Source: JAFMIT01 sp044341215
GTDB taxonomy: Bacteria; Actinomycetota; Actinomycetes; S36-B12; UBA5976
Assembly: GCA_044341215.1 (NCBI GenBank)
Contig: JBIISC010000009.1
Location: forward strand, 1-40,434
DNA: 40,434 nt
Reading direction: 5' to 3'
Part shown: piece after piece, positions 22,417 to 31,362 of the stretch
How positions within the stretch are numbered: the stretch's first letter is position 1
Layout of the letters: each line of letters starts with the position of its first letter
Program-made: the position numbers and the translations under genes
The notes under the pieces: generated by a model
Told to the model about the DNA's origin: nothing
What the model saw: the letters and a program-made list of their open reading frames with translations, nothing else
Database searches by the model: none

Positions 22417-23070
22417 ATGGAAGAGCTTCCACGTTTTGATCCAAAGGTTGATCCGCGACCAAAAGATGTGGTGTGGCAGGGAATCAAGTGGCCAATCGAC
22501 ATTGAAACAAAACTAAAGGGAAAATTTGTTTTAGTTGAGCCATTGCAGGAAGTTCATACTCAAGAACTTTTTGATGCGCTTAATTCAGATGAACTTTGGG
22601 AACATGCGGTTAGTCGGCCAAAGAGCCCTGCTGATATGGCCGAACCTTTGCGAAATCGAACATCCGATAGTGCTTGGTTTCCCTGGATCATTCGATTGAT
22701 CGAAAATGGCGAAATCGTTGGCACAACCTCGTTTATGGAAACTTCTGCAAATGATGCAAGAACTGAGATTGGCGCGACTACTTACGCAAAGTCTGTTTGG
22801 GCTTCAAAGGTAAACCCTGAAACCAAATATCTTCTACTCAAGTATGCATTTGAAGAACTTGGCATGGGCCGAGTGCAACTCAAAACCGACATCCGAAATG
22901 TGCGTTCTCAGCAGGCGATTGCGCGCCTCGGGGCAACATATGAAGGGCTTCTGCGCCGCTACCAACGCCGAGCTGATGGCTCGGTTCGGGATACCGTTCT
23001 TTTCTCAATTACGGCTGAAGAATGGCCAAAAGTCCGTGCACGTCTAGAAGAGCGGCTCTACTCAGAGTAG
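22417..23070 (+). CDS. GNAT-family acetyltransferase, RimJ/RimL type
   Basis: A 217-residue acetyltransferase. The central acetyl-CoA region includes EIGATTYAKSVWASKVN and ETKYLLLKYAFEELGMGRV, followed by KTDIRNVRSQQAIARLGATYEG, the usual RimL-like motif B in which Asn/Arg lead into the last helix. YQRRADGSVRDTVLFSI is also typical of this group. Substrates of relatives are ribosomal-protein N-termini or small amines; none can be assigned here. It begins two bases after purA with no Shine-Dalgarno of its own, so translation is probably coupled to purA. Confidence 0.88.
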   Translation: MEELPRFDPKVDPRPKDVVWQGIKWPIDIETKLKGKFVLVEPLQEVHTQELFDALNSDELWEHAVSRPKSPADMAEPLRNRTSDSAWFPWIIRLIENGEIVGTTSFMETSANDARTEIGATTYAKSVWASKVNPETKYLLLKYAFEELGMGRVQLKTDIRNVRSQQAIARLGATYEGLLRRYQRRADGSVRDTVLFSITAEEWPKVRARLEERLYSE

Positions 23071-23100
23071 ATTTCTGCGCATGAGTGGTCAGGAAATCAT

Positions 23101-24432
23101 ATGAGTGATGCAGGTAAGTACGTATTTGATTTAGACCGAAAACATGTTTTTCATTCTTGGTCAGTCCAAGGAACACTGAATCCGTTTGTAGTTGAAAAAA
23201 CTGCTGGTTCATACCTGTGGGATTACGACGGCAACAAATACCTCGACATCTCTAGTCAATTGGTTAATACCAACATTGGCCACCAACATCCAAAAGTGAT
23301 TGCTGCGATCAAAGCTCAAGCTGACGAAATGGCAACTATCGCGCCACAGCATGCTGTTAAGTCACGTGGTGAAGCCGCCAAACTGATTTCCGAAGTTGCC
23401 CCAGATGGATTCAACAAAGTTTTCTTCACCAACGGCGGAGCTGATGGAGTTGAAAATGCAATTCGTATGGCACGCATTCATACTGGAAAAACAAAAGTAC
23501 TTTCTTACTACCGTTCATATCATGGCAACACAGGTTCAGCAATCAATGCAACTGGTGACTGGCGTCGAATCCCGAATGAATATTCACTAGGTCACGTTCA
23601 TTTCTTCGGGCCATTTCCATACCGCTCAAATTTCTGGTCCGAATCACCTGAACAAGAAACCGAACGCGCACTTGCACATCTTGCAGAAGTAATCGCTGCT
23701 GAAGGTCCACAATCAATTGCTTGCATTCTTTTGGAATCAGTAGTTGGAACTGGCGGCGTTCTGATTCCGCCACCGGGTTATCTAGAAGGCGTTAAGGCAC
23801 TTTGTGAAAAACACAACATTGTTTACATCGCCGATGAAGTAATGGCTGGCTTTGGTCGCACCGGAAAGTGGTTTGCTTTTGAACACTTCAATATCAAGCC
23901 TGATCTAATTGTTTTTGCAAAAGGCGTAAACAGCGGTTACATCCCACTTGGTGGAGTAATTATCAGTGATGAAATCGCAGCGACGTTTGATACCAAAGTT
24001 TTCCCAGGCGGACTTACTTATTCAGGTCATCCAATCGCAACCGCATCAGCAGTCGCAACTATTAACGCAATGCGAGAAGAAAAGATTGTTGAAAACGCAG
24101 CCAAGATTGGTAGTGGAGTTCTCGGTGCAGGTTTGTGCGAGTTAGCTGGACGTCACCCGATCATTGGTGAAGTTCGCGGACTTGGAGTCTTTTGGGCCTT
24201 GGACTTAGTTCATGATCAAAAGACCCGCAGGCCTGTAGCCCCAGCAACTGGTCCATCGCCCGTGATGGCTGAGTTGATCGCCACTTGCCGAGCGAATGGA
24301 TTGTTGCCATTTACAGCAGCCAACCGTTTACACGTTGTCCCACCTTGCAATGTCTCAGAGTCAGAAGTGCAAGAAGCACTCGAGAAACTTGAGATAGTTT
24401 TCAGCGTTCTGGACAAGCACTACGAGGGCTAA
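23101..24432 (+). CDS. Class III PLP-dependent aminotransferase (omega-amino acid / taurine type)
   Basis: A 443-residue fold-type I aminotransferase. IADEVMAGFGRTGKWFAF holds the Asp that contacts the pyridine nitrogen, and VFAKGVNSGYIPLGGV holds the Schiff-base Lys. Upstream, FTNGGADGVENAIRMAR and YRSYHGNTGSA are the phosphate-cup and ring-stacking regions. The N-terminus (VFHSWSVQGTLNPFVVEK) resembles taurine or beta-alanine:2-oxoacid transaminases more than acetylornithine or GABA transaminases. The exact amino donor is inference. AGGA lies eight bases before the ATG. Its position between purA and purD is not explained by purine synthesis; it may supply nitrogen from organic amines. Confidence 0.88.
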   Translation: MSDAGKYVFDLDRKHVFHSWSVQGTLNPFVVEKTAGSYLWDYDGNKYLDISSQLVNTNIGHQHPKVIAAIKAQADEMATIAPQHAVKSRGEAAKLISEVAPDGFNKVFFTNGGADGVENAIRMARIHTGKTKVLSYYRSYHGNTGSAINATGDWRRIPNEYSLGHVHFFGPFPYRSNFWSESPEQETERALAHLAEVIAAEGPQSIACILLESVVGTGGVLIPPPGYLEGVKALCEKHNIVYIADEVMAGFGRTGKWFAFEHFNIKPDLIVFAKGVNSGYIPLGGVIISDEIAATFDTKVFPGGLTYSGHPIATASAVATINAMREEKIVENAAKIGSGVLGAGLCELAGRHPIIGEVRGLGVFWALDLVHDQKTRRPVAPATGPSPVMAELIATCRANGLLPFTAANRLHVVPPCNVSESEVQEALEKLEIVFSVLDKHYEG

Positions 24433-24444
24433 GCCAAAGGCAAG

Positions 24445-24450
24445 TAAAAT
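24445..24450 (+). promoter_or_regulatory. Putative -10 hexamer TAAAAT of leaderless purD
   Basis: TAAAAT, six bases (TCGCTA), then the GTG of purD. No Shine-Dalgarno is present. The match to TATAAT is good, and the spacing is identical to the TAGGCT genes. Confidence 0.6.
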
Positions 24451-24456
24451 TCGCTA

Positions 24457-25713
24457 GTGAAAATTCTGGTGATTGGCTCAGGTGCGCGAGAACATGCAAT
24501 TGTGCGTTCTTTGTTGGTAGATCCAATTACCGAATCTGTGGACTGCGCTCCTGGTAATGCCGGAATTGCGCAAGAAGTTCCAATCCATCCAATAGATGTG
24601 ACAAACAGCGCAGCGATCACCTTACTTGCACAGCAACTAAATGTGGATCTCGTTGTTGTTGGCCCCGAAATTCCATTGGCGCATGGTGCAGCCGATGCGG
24701 TAACTGCTGCGGGAATCGCATGCTTTGGACCATTGCGTGAAGCTGCAAAACTTGAAGCCAGTAAATCCTTTGCTAAAGAAGTTATGAAGTTGGCAAATGT
24801 TCCGACTTCAAATTCACATACCTGCAGCAATGTTGCAGAAGTAGAAAAAGCAATGGCCGAATTCGGTGCTCCGTTTGTAATTAAAGATGATGGACTTGCA
24901 GCTGGCAAAGGTGTGGTTGTAACAAATGAAGCAGATGTCGCAATCGCACACGCAACTGAATGTTTTGCAACTCCAGATGCAAAAGTTGTGGTTGAAGAAT
25001 TCTTAGACGGACCTGAAGTTTCCCTTTTCTTACTTTGCGATGGTAAGAATGTTGTGGCATTGCAACCAGCTCAGGACTTCAAGCGAGTTGGAAATGATGA
25101 TGCTGGTCCAAACACTGGTGGCATGGGTGCATATTCACCACTACCTTGGGCACCAGCGAATTTGATTGATGAAGTAGTAACAAAAATTGGTCAGCCTGTT
25201 ATTGATTTGATGCATGAACGTGGAACACCTTTTAGTGGTGTTTTATTTGTAGGACTTGCAATCACATCCAAGGGACCAAAAGTTATTGAATTCAATACTC
25301 GATTCGGAGATCCAGAAACTCAAGTTGTTTTGTCTCGCTTGAAAACCCCACTTGCATCTGTTCTTTATGCAGCAGCAAATGGAAAACTGAATCAACTGCC
25401 ACCACTTGAATGGTCAACCGATGCAGCAGTAACAGTTGTGATTGCAAGTGAGAAATATCCCCAAGCTCCAGTAGTCGGCGATGTGATCAATGGCCTAGAG
25501 CGAGCCGATGCTTTGCCGAACGTGAAAGTTCTCCATGCTGGGACAGCTTTGAAAGCTGGCGAAATCGTCACCTCAGGTGGCCGGGTTCTGTCAGTCACTG
25601 CCACTGGCCCAGACCTTAAAACTGCTCGAGCCCGCGCATATGAAGCTGTGGGGCAGATCAGCATCCGAGGAGCACATTTCCGCACGGACATCGCTCAAAA
25701 GGCCGCTAACTGA
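24457..25713 (+). CDS. purD: Phosphoribosylamine-glycine ligase
   Basis: ATP-grasp enzyme joining glycine to phosphoribosylamine (GAR synthetase), 418 residues. The N-terminus MKILVIGSGAREHAI is diagnostic. KDDGLAAGKGVVV lies in the ATP-grasp lid, VEEFLDGPEVSLF in the hinge region, and FNTRFGDPETQVV is the metal-binding signature. It begins at GTG 24457, six bases after TAAAAT. purB follows after 12 bases, possibly with its own weak promoter. Confidence 0.98.
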   Translation: MKILVIGSGAREHAIVRSLLVDPITESVDCAPGNAGIAQEVPIHPIDVTNSAAITLLAQQLNVDLVVVGPEIPLAHGAADAVTAAGIACFGPLREAAKLEASKSFAKEVMKLANVPTSNSHTCSNVAEVEKAMAEFGAPFVIKDDGLAAGKGVVVTNEADVAIAHATECFATPDAKVVVEEFLDGPEVSLFLLCDGKNVVALQPAQDFKRVGNDDAGPNTGGMGAYSPLPWAPANLIDEVVTKIGQPVIDLMHERGTPFSGVLFVGLAITSKGPKVIEFNTRFGDPETQVVLSRLKTPLASVLYAAANGKLNQLPPLEWSTDAAVTVVIASEKYPQAPVVGDVINGLERADALPNVKVLHAGTALKAGEIVTSGGRVLSVTATGPDLKTARARAYEAVGQISIRGAHFRTDIAQKAAN

Positions 25714-25719
25714 GAGAAT
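25714..25719 (+). promoter_or_regulatory. Possible weak -10 (GAGAAT) before purB
   Basis: GAGAAT is followed by six bases (GAGCCA) and the purB GTG, immediately after the purD stop. It lacks the leading T of TANNNT, so support is spacing plus similarity to the purF start region, which reads AGCCAGTGA at the same place. Confidence 0.3.
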
Positions 25720-25725
25720 GAGCCA

Positions 25726-27150
25726 GTGACTAAACCGCGCATCGAAAATGTCCTGGCGAATAGATATGCATCGCAAGATATGGCCGTTATCTGGTCAGCT
25801 GAAAATAAGGTCCGGTTAGAGCGCCAACTTTGGATTGCTGTATTAAAAGCCCAAGCCGATGCTGGCATCGAAGTGCCAAAAGATGCGATTGCTGCTTATG
25901 AAAAAGTCATTGACCAAATTGACCTTGCTTCGATTGCGGCTCGTGAAGCGGTAACCCGTCACGACGTTAAGGCTCGAATCGAAGAATTCTCTGCTATCGC
26001 AGGCCACGAACAAATTCACAAAGGTATGACCTCTCGCGACCTCACCGAAAACGTTGAACAACTTCAAATTTTGCAGTCTCTGCAATTAATTCGAGTTCGG
26101 GTGATTGCAGCACTTGTTCGCCTAGGAAATATGGCTTCGCAATATGAAGAAACTCCATTAACTGGGCGCTCACATAATGTGCCGGCGCAAATCACAACTC
26201 TCGGAAAAAGATTTGCCTCCGCTGCTGATGAAATGTTGATTTCATTCGATCGCCTTGAAGACTTAATTGTTCGCTATCCATTACGCGGTATCAAAGGCCC
26301 AGTTGGCACTGCGCAAGATATGTTGGATTTACTTAATGGTGACGAAAAGAAACTTGCCATTCTTGAAAGTAAAATTGCTGAACATCTAGGTTTTGAAAAC
26401 GTACTTACATCTGTTGGTCAGGTGTATCCACGTTCGCTAGATCACGATGTGACAAGTGCACTTGTGCAACTTGCCGCCGGTCCTTCTTCTTTGGCACACA
26501 CAATCAGATTGATGGCAGGTGCAGAACTTGTCACTGAAGGATTTAAAGCTGGTCAAGTTGGCTCAAGTGCAATGCCACACAAGATGAACACTCGTTCTTG
26601 CGAACGGATAAATGGTTTTGCCGTAATTTTGCGCGGCTATGCAAATATGACAGCAGAACTTGCCGGAAGTCAGTGGAATGAAGGGGACGTGGCTTGTTCA
26701 GTAGTTCGCCGAGTTGCACTTGCCGACGCATTCTTTGCCATTGACGGTTTGTTTGAAACTTTCTTGACTGTGTTAGATGAATTTGGCGCTTTCCCTGCTG
26801 TGATTGAAAAGGAATTAGCTCGTAATTTGCCATTCCTTGCTACCACCAAAGTTTTGATGGCTGCGGTGCGCAAAGGTGTGGGACGCGAAGTGGCACACGA
26901 AGTTATCAAGGAACACGCAGTTGCGACCGCGCTTTCGCTTCGTGAGGGTGGAATAAACAATCTAGTAGAGCGTTTAGCAGGAGATAGCAGATTGCAATTG
27001 TCTGCCGATGAAATCAACAACTTGATGAAATCTCCAATGGAATTTACCGGTGTTGCAGTTTCCCAAGTTGCTGCTGTGGTCGAACAAATTGAATCAATCG
27101 CATCACTAAATCCTGATGCTGCAATTTATTCACCTGCTTCAATTCTGTAG
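25726..27150 (+). CDS. purB: Adenylosuccinate lyase
   Basis: Fumarase/aspartase-superfamily lyase acting twice in purine synthesis, releasing fumarate from SAICAR and from adenylosuccinate; 474 residues. The superfamily signature GSSAMPHKMNTRSCER is near residues 279-294 and contains the mobile-loop catalytic Ser. KGMTSRDLTENVEQ (about 102-115) and TGRSHNVPAQITTLGKRFA (about 146-164) supply the conserved His region. The length and N-terminus match the longer actinobacterial form. GTG start with no Shine-Dalgarno; purC begins five bases after the stop. Confidence 0.96.
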   Translation: MTKPRIENVLANRYASQDMAVIWSAENKVRLERQLWIAVLKAQADAGIEVPKDAIAAYEKVIDQIDLASIAAREAVTRHDVKARIEEFSAIAGHEQIHKGMTSRDLTENVEQLQILQSLQLIRVRVIAALVRLGNMASQYEETPLTGRSHNVPAQITTLGKRFASAADEMLISFDRLEDLIVRYPLRGIKGPVGTAQDMLDLLNGDEKKLAILESKIAEHLGFENVLTSVGQVYPRSLDHDVTSALVQLAAGPSSLAHTIRLMAGAELVTEGFKAGQVGSSAMPHKMNTRSCERINGFAVILRGYANMTAELAGSQWNEGDVACSVVRRVALADAFFAIDGLFETFLTVLDEFGAFPAVIEKELARNLPFLATTKVLMAAVRKGVGREVAHEVIKEHAVATALSLREGGINNLVERLAGDSRLQLSADEINNLMKSPMEFTGVAVSQVAAVVEQIESIASLNPDAAIYSPASIL

Positions 27151-27155
27151 GCGCA

Positions 27156-28040
27156 GTGGATATCAAACCAACCAATTACGAATTACCACCGGAATACACC
27201 CATATTTATTCTGGAAAAGTACGAGATTTATATCGAACTCCAGATAATCAATTACTTTTTGTTGCAAGTGATCGCATAAGTGCATACGACTGGGTGATGC
27301 CAACTGAAATTCCAGACAAAGGAAAAATCCTCACTGCACTTTCACTTTGGTGGTTTGACAAACTTAAAGACATCGTTCCAAATCATGTAATTAGTATTGA
27401 TGTTCCGCAATCAGTTGCCGGCCGTGCAATGATTTGTCAGTCACTTGAAATGTTTCCAGTTGAATGCGTCGCGCGCGGATATTTAGCTGGCTCTGGTTTA
27501 GTTGAATACAAAGAAAACAAAATGATCTGCGGAAATGCACTTCCAGATGGACTAGTTGACGGTTCACGGCTGCCAAATTCGATTTTTACCCCAGCCACAA
27601 AAGCGGAACTTGGCGATCATGATGAAAATGTAGATTTCAATCATGTGGTTAAAACCATTGGGCAAGCAGATGCAACAACCCTTCGAGATTTAACAATTGC
27701 AATTTACGAACGAGCTGAAGAAGTAGCTCGGACGAGAAATGTGATCTTGGCAGATACCAAGTTCGAATTTGGGCGTTCATCCGATGGGCAGATATTGCTC
27801 GCTGATGAGGTGCTGACCCCCGACTCTTCACGTTACTGGCCAGCCGAACTGTGGGCACCAGGAGCCAGTCAGCCCTCATTTGATAAGCAGTTCTTACGTG
27901 ACTGGTTGACCTCTTCAGCCTCAGGCTGGGACCGTTTTGGCAGCACCCCACCACCAGCTTTGCCACCTGAGGTTGTGGCTGGAACTCACGATAAATATGT
28001 TGAGGCCTATGAGCGTTTGACAGGCCTTGCCTGGTCCTAG
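27156..28040 (+). CDS. purC: SAICAR synthase
   Basis: Phosphoribosylaminoimidazole-succinocarboxamide synthase, 294 residues, joining aspartate to CAIR with ATP. YSGKVRDLY opens the ATP-binding region, FVASDRISAYDWV and CVARGYLAGSGLVEY are the family signatures, and LADTKFEFG and DEVLTPDSSRYWP lie in the catalytic core. GTG at 27156 is five bases after purB with no Shine-Dalgarno, so translation probably depends on purB. The purine transcript is interrupted by two hairpins just after purC. Confidence 0.97.
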   Translation: MDIKPTNYELPPEYTHIYSGKVRDLYRTPDNQLLFVASDRISAYDWVMPTEIPDKGKILTALSLWWFDKLKDIVPNHVISIDVPQSVAGRAMICQSLEMFPVECVARGYLAGSGLVEYKENKMICGNALPDGLVDGSRLPNSIFTPATKAELGDHDENVDFNHVVKTIGQADATTLRDLTIAIYERAEEVARTRNVILADTKFEFGRSSDGQILLADEVLTPDSSRYWPAELWAPGASQPSFDKQFLRDWLTSSASGWDRFGSTPPPALPPEVVAGTHDKYVEAYERLTGLAWS

Positions 28041-28061
28041 TCGCAAGCCACTTCGCGACTA
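28038..28061 (+). other. Perfect inverted repeat at purC stop
   Basis: TAGTCGC-N10-GCGACTA with perfect 7-base arms; the left arm starts with the purC stop codon. No T tract follows, so it is not a typical terminator. It could be an mRNA-stabilising hairpin or a protein-binding site upstream of purS. Confidence 0.5.
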
Positions 28062-28077
28062 AACTTTGCCCCCTAGC

Positions 28078-28093
28078 CACTGAATTTTCAGTG
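28078..28093 (+). other. Small hairpin between purC and purS
   Basis: CACTGA-ATTT-TCAGTG, a perfect six-base stem with a four-base loop, 39 bases before the purS GTG. Followed by an A-rich tract rather than T. It could be part of a purS leader structure; the function is unknown. Confidence 0.45.
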
Positions 28094-28131
28094 CTAAAAA
28101 TCCGCAAAACCCCTTATCAAAGGAGCGCCGC

Positions 28132-28380
28132 GTGGCCCGTGTCGTGGTCGATGTTCGATTGAAGTCAGAAATTCTCGACCCACAAGGTCGCGCTGTCCAA
28201 GGTTCATTAGTTCGGCTTGGACTTGGCAAAGTTTCAAATGTCCGTCAAGGAAAACAATTTGTAATTGATCTAGATGGCGACGTCAATGATGAAACATTGA
28301 AAAAACTTCACGAGCTAGCAGGCAACCTATTGAGCAACCCAGTAATTGAAGATTACGAATTGCGAGTTGAAAAGGCGTGA
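28132..28380 (+). CDS. purS: FGAM synthase subunit PurS
   Basis: An 82-residue structural subunit that bridges PurQ and PurL in the three-part formylglycinamidine ribonucleotide synthase. The sequence shows the family pattern: RVVVDVRLKSEILDPQG, then RLGLGKVSNVRQGK and a C-terminal strand YELRVEKA. GTG 28132 has AAAGGAG upstream. Its stop overlaps the purQ GTG by four bases (GTGA). The separate purS-purQ-purL set is the Gram-positive/archaeal type, not the fused enterobacterial PurL. Confidence 0.96.
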   Translation: MARVVVDVRLKSEILDPQGRAVQGSLVRLGLGKVSNVRQGKQFVIDLDGDVNDETLKKLHELAGNLLSNPVIEDYELRVEKA

Positions 28381-29072
28381 GCGAAGTTTCTGGCGCACGC
28401 ATTGGTGTAGTAACTTTCCCAGGTTCGTTAGACGATAGAGATGCAGCCCGCGCGGTTCGCATTGCCGGTGGCACAGCGGTCGCACTATGGCACGGAGATG
28501 CAAATTTGCACGACGTTGATGCAGTGGTTTTACCAGGTGGTTTTTCATACGGCGATTATTTGCGTTGCGGAGCCATTGCCCGGTTCGCACCAGTGATGGA
28601 AAAACTTGTAGTTGCGGCAAACGGTGGGCTTCCAGTTTTTGGCATTTGTAATGGTTTTCAAATTCTCTGCGAGTCACATTTGTTGCCAGGTGCTTTGATT
28701 CGAAATGACCATCAGCACTTTGTTTGTCGCGACCAGAAAATCCGCATCGAAAACAACTCATCGATTTGGACTAAAGATTTTGAAGTTGGTCAAGAAATTG
28801 TGATTCCACTTAAGAACGGTGAAGGTGGGTATATTGCAGACGAAAAGACTTTGGATGCATTAGAAGCTGAAGGTCGAGTAATTGCACGCTATGTTGATGT
28901 AAATCCAAATGGATCACGCCGCGATATCGCTGGCATTACAAATGCACGCGGAAACGTAGTTGGTTTGATGCCACATCCAGAACATGCGGTTGATGCTTTG
29001 ACTGGTCCAACAACTGATGGTTTGCCGTTTTTCACTTCCGTTCTTAGCTCGCTATTGGCAGGTGTTAAGTAA
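28377..29072 (+). CDS. purQ: FGAM synthase glutaminase subunit PurQ
   Basis: Class I glutamine amidotransferase supplying ammonia to PurL, 231 residues. The nucleophile Cys is in VFGICNGFQIL, the oxyanion region is LPGGFSYGDYLRCGA, and the catalytic His-x-Glu is in LMPHPEHAVD. GTG 28377 overlaps the purS stop, and its own stop overlaps the purL ATG by one base, so all three subunits are translationally coupled, consistent with a fixed complex. Confidence 0.97.
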   Translation: MSEVSGARIGVVTFPGSLDDRDAARAVRIAGGTAVALWHGDANLHDVDAVVLPGGFSYGDYLRCGAIARFAPVMEKLVVAANGGLPVFGICNGFQILCESHLLPGALIRNDHQHFVCRDQKIRIENNSSIWTKDFEVGQEIVIPLKNGEGGYIADEKTLDALEAEGRVIARYVDVNPNGSRRDIAGITNARGNVVGLMPHPEHAVDALTGPTTDGLPFFTSVLSSLLAGVK

Positions 29073-31360
29073 TGAGCATGGACACTGTAAAAATCGCAAG
29101 TGAAACTCCAGATGTAAAACAGCCATATTTGGACCTTGGCGTAAAAGATGATGAATACGCTCGGATTCGAGAAATTCTTGGTCGGCGACCAACAAATTCA
29201 GAACTTGCTATGTACTCCGTAATGTGGAGTGAACATTGCTCATACAAATCTTCTAAAGTTCACTTGCAACAATTTGGTGAGAAGAAACCAAAATCTGATG
29301 CAATGCTAGTTGGAATTGGTGAAAATGCTGGCGTGGTCGACATTGGTGACGGCTGGGCAGTAACTTTCAAAGTTGAAAGCCATAACCATCCATCTTTTGT
29401 TGAACCATATCAAGGTGCTGCAACTGGCATTGGCGGCATTGTGCGTGACATTCTTTCAATGGGTGCTCGCCCAGTTGCAGTTATGGATCCACTTCGATTC
29501 GGTCCAGCCGATGCAAAAGACACTGCGCGAGTTTTACCAGGCATCATTGCAGGTGTTGGTGGATACGGAAACTGCCTTGGCCTTCCAAACATTGGTGGCG
29601 AAGTTGTTTTTGATCCAACTTACCTTGGCAATCCTCTTGTAAACGCACTTTGTGTTGGAACGATGCGTCACGAAGATATTCATCTTGCGAAAGCTTCAGT
29701 AATCGGCAACCGAGTCATTTTGTTTGGTGCTGCAACCGGTGGCGATGGAATTGGTGGTGTTTCGGTTCTTGCGTCAGAAACTTTTGAAGATGGTGGCCCG
29801 GCCAAACGTCCTAGCGTTCAAGTCGGCGATCCATTTATGGAAAAACTACTTATTGAATGCACCCTCGAGGTTTTGCATGCAGGTTTAGTCGAAGGTATTC
29901 AAGATTTAGGTGGCGCGGGTATTTCATGTGCGACTTCCGAACTTGCCAGCAATGGAACTGGCGGAATGCATGTTTGGTTGGACCGAGTTCCACTTCGCGA
30001 TCACACACTTTCGCCTGAAGAAATCTTGATGAGTGAATCTCAAGAACGTATGTGTGCAATCGTGCCACCAGAAAATGTCGCTAAGTTCATGGAAATTTGC
30101 CAGAAGTGGGAAGTAGTTGCCACTGATATTGGTGAAGTGACCGACACTGGTCGACTAATTATTGAATGGCATAACGAGATCATTGTCGATGTGCCACCGC
30201 GCACTGTTGCCCACGATGGCCCGGTTTATGAACGTCCTTACCACCGACCAGTTTGGCAAGATGCATTGCAAGCTGATTCACCATCAAAGCTTGCTCGGCC
30301 AAAAACAGTCAGCGAACTTCGTGAAACTATTTTGAAAATGACTGCCGCACCAAACTTGGCATCAAAGCGTTGGGTGACAGACCAATATGACCGTTATGTT
30401 TTGGGAAATACAATTTTGTCCCAACCAGAAGATTCTGGAATGGTTCGGGTTGATGAAACTACTGGTCGTGGTGTTGCAGTTTCAACTGATTGCAATGGAC
30501 GGTTTGCAAAACTAGATCCATACAACGGCGCAAAGTTGGCCTTGGCTGAGGCTTACCGAAATGTTTCAACAACTGGTGCTGTTCCTTTGGCTGTAACTAA
30601 CTGCCTGAATTTTGGTTCGCCTGAAGATCCAGAAGTTATGTGGCAATTCTCTGAAGCCGTCCGTGGCCTTGCAGATGGCTGCTTAGAGATGAACACCCCA
30701 GTCACTGGCGGCAACGTTTCTTTCTATAACCAAACTGGCGATGTTGCAATTTTGCCAACCCCAGTAGTTGGCGTGCTAGGCGTTATTGATGATGTTGAGC
30801 GCCGCACTGCTATGGCCTGGAAAGAAGATGGCGATCTGATTTATCTACTTGGTGAAACCAGTGATGATTTTGCTGGTAGCGAATGGGCGCACGAAATTCA
30901 TGCACATCTTGGCGGCTTGCCACCCAGAATAGATTTACAAAAAGAAATGCAACTTTCACAAATTCTTGTTGCCGCATCACGTGATGGCTTAATCAACGCC
31001 GCCCACGACGTGAGCGAAGGTGGCGCGATGCAAACGCTTGTAGAAATGGCGATACGTTCAGGGATTGGTGCTCGCCTTTGGGTGCCAGACAATTTGGATC
31101 CATTTGTTTTTGCTTACGCCGAATCTGCAACCCGCGCAGTTGTGGTTGTGCCACGAAGTGAAGAAACTAGATTTACTGAAATGTGTAATGCCCGTAGATT
31201 TGCTAACACTCGAATCGGTGTAGTTGATTCAATGCTGGCAGATGAACAGGTTTTGAGTATCGACAATGTGTGGAATGAAACTTTGGTTTTACCAATCTCG
31301 GAATTGAGCAAAAAGCATTTCGAGACTTTGCCAGCTCTTTTCGGGCCGACGGTAGGTTAG
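29072..31360 (+). CDS. purL: FGAM synthase subunit PurL
   Basis: ATP-dependent synthetase subunit of 762 residues, converting FGAR to FGAM with ammonia from PurQ. It is the small PurL form. Motifs include YSVMWSEHCSYKSSK (active-site His), VTFKVESHNHPSFVEPYQGAATGIGG, LGLPNIGGEVVFD, GGAGISCATSE in the first half, and CNGRFAKLDPYNGAKLALAEA and TGGNVSFYN in the duplicated second half. Either Met1 or Met3 could be the start; Met1 overlaps the purQ stop. A small SCP-like gene follows two bases later. Confidence 0.98.
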   Translation: MSMDTVKIASETPDVKQPYLDLGVKDDEYARIREILGRRPTNSELAMYSVMWSEHCSYKSSKVHLQQFGEKKPKSDAMLVGIGENAGVVDIGDGWAVTFKVESHNHPSFVEPYQGAATGIGGIVRDILSMGARPVAVMDPLRFGPADAKDTARVLPGIIAGVGGYGNCLGLPNIGGEVVFDPTYLGNPLVNALCVGTMRHEDIHLAKASVIGNRVILFGAATGGDGIGGVSVLASETFEDGGPAKRPSVQVGDPFMEKLLIECTLEVLHAGLVEGIQDLGGAGISCATSELASNGTGGMHVWLDRVPLRDHTLSPEEILMSESQERMCAIVPPENVAKFMEICQKWEVVATDIGEVTDTGRLIIEWHNEIIVDVPPRTVAHDGPVYERPYHRPVWQDALQADSPSKLARPKTVSELRETILKMTAAPNLASKRWVTDQYDRYVLGNTILSQPEDSGMVRVDETTGRGVAVSTDCNGRFAKLDPYNGAKLALAEAYRNVSTTGAVPLAVTNCLNFGSPEDPEVMWQFSEAVRGLADGCLEMNTPVTGGNVSFYNQTGDVAILPTPVVGVLGVIDDVERRTAMAWKEDGDLIYLLGETSDDFAGSEWAHEIHAHLGGLPPRIDLQKEMQLSQILVAASRDGLINAAHDVSEGGAMQTLVEMAIRSGIGARLWVPDNLDPFVFAYAESATRAVVVVPRSEETRFTEMCNARRFANTRIGVVDSMLADEQVLSIDNVWNETLVLPISELSKKHFETLPALFGPTVG

Positions 31361-31362
31361 AA

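Noticed and set aside
27649..28107. 152-residue minus-strand frame opposite purC
   Set aside because: Antisense to a well-supported gene; Arg/Gln/His-rich composition without domains; explained by codon bias of purC.
28327..28761. 144-residue minus-strand frame opposite purS and purQ
   Set aside because: Antisense to certain genes, with shadow-like composition and no motifs.
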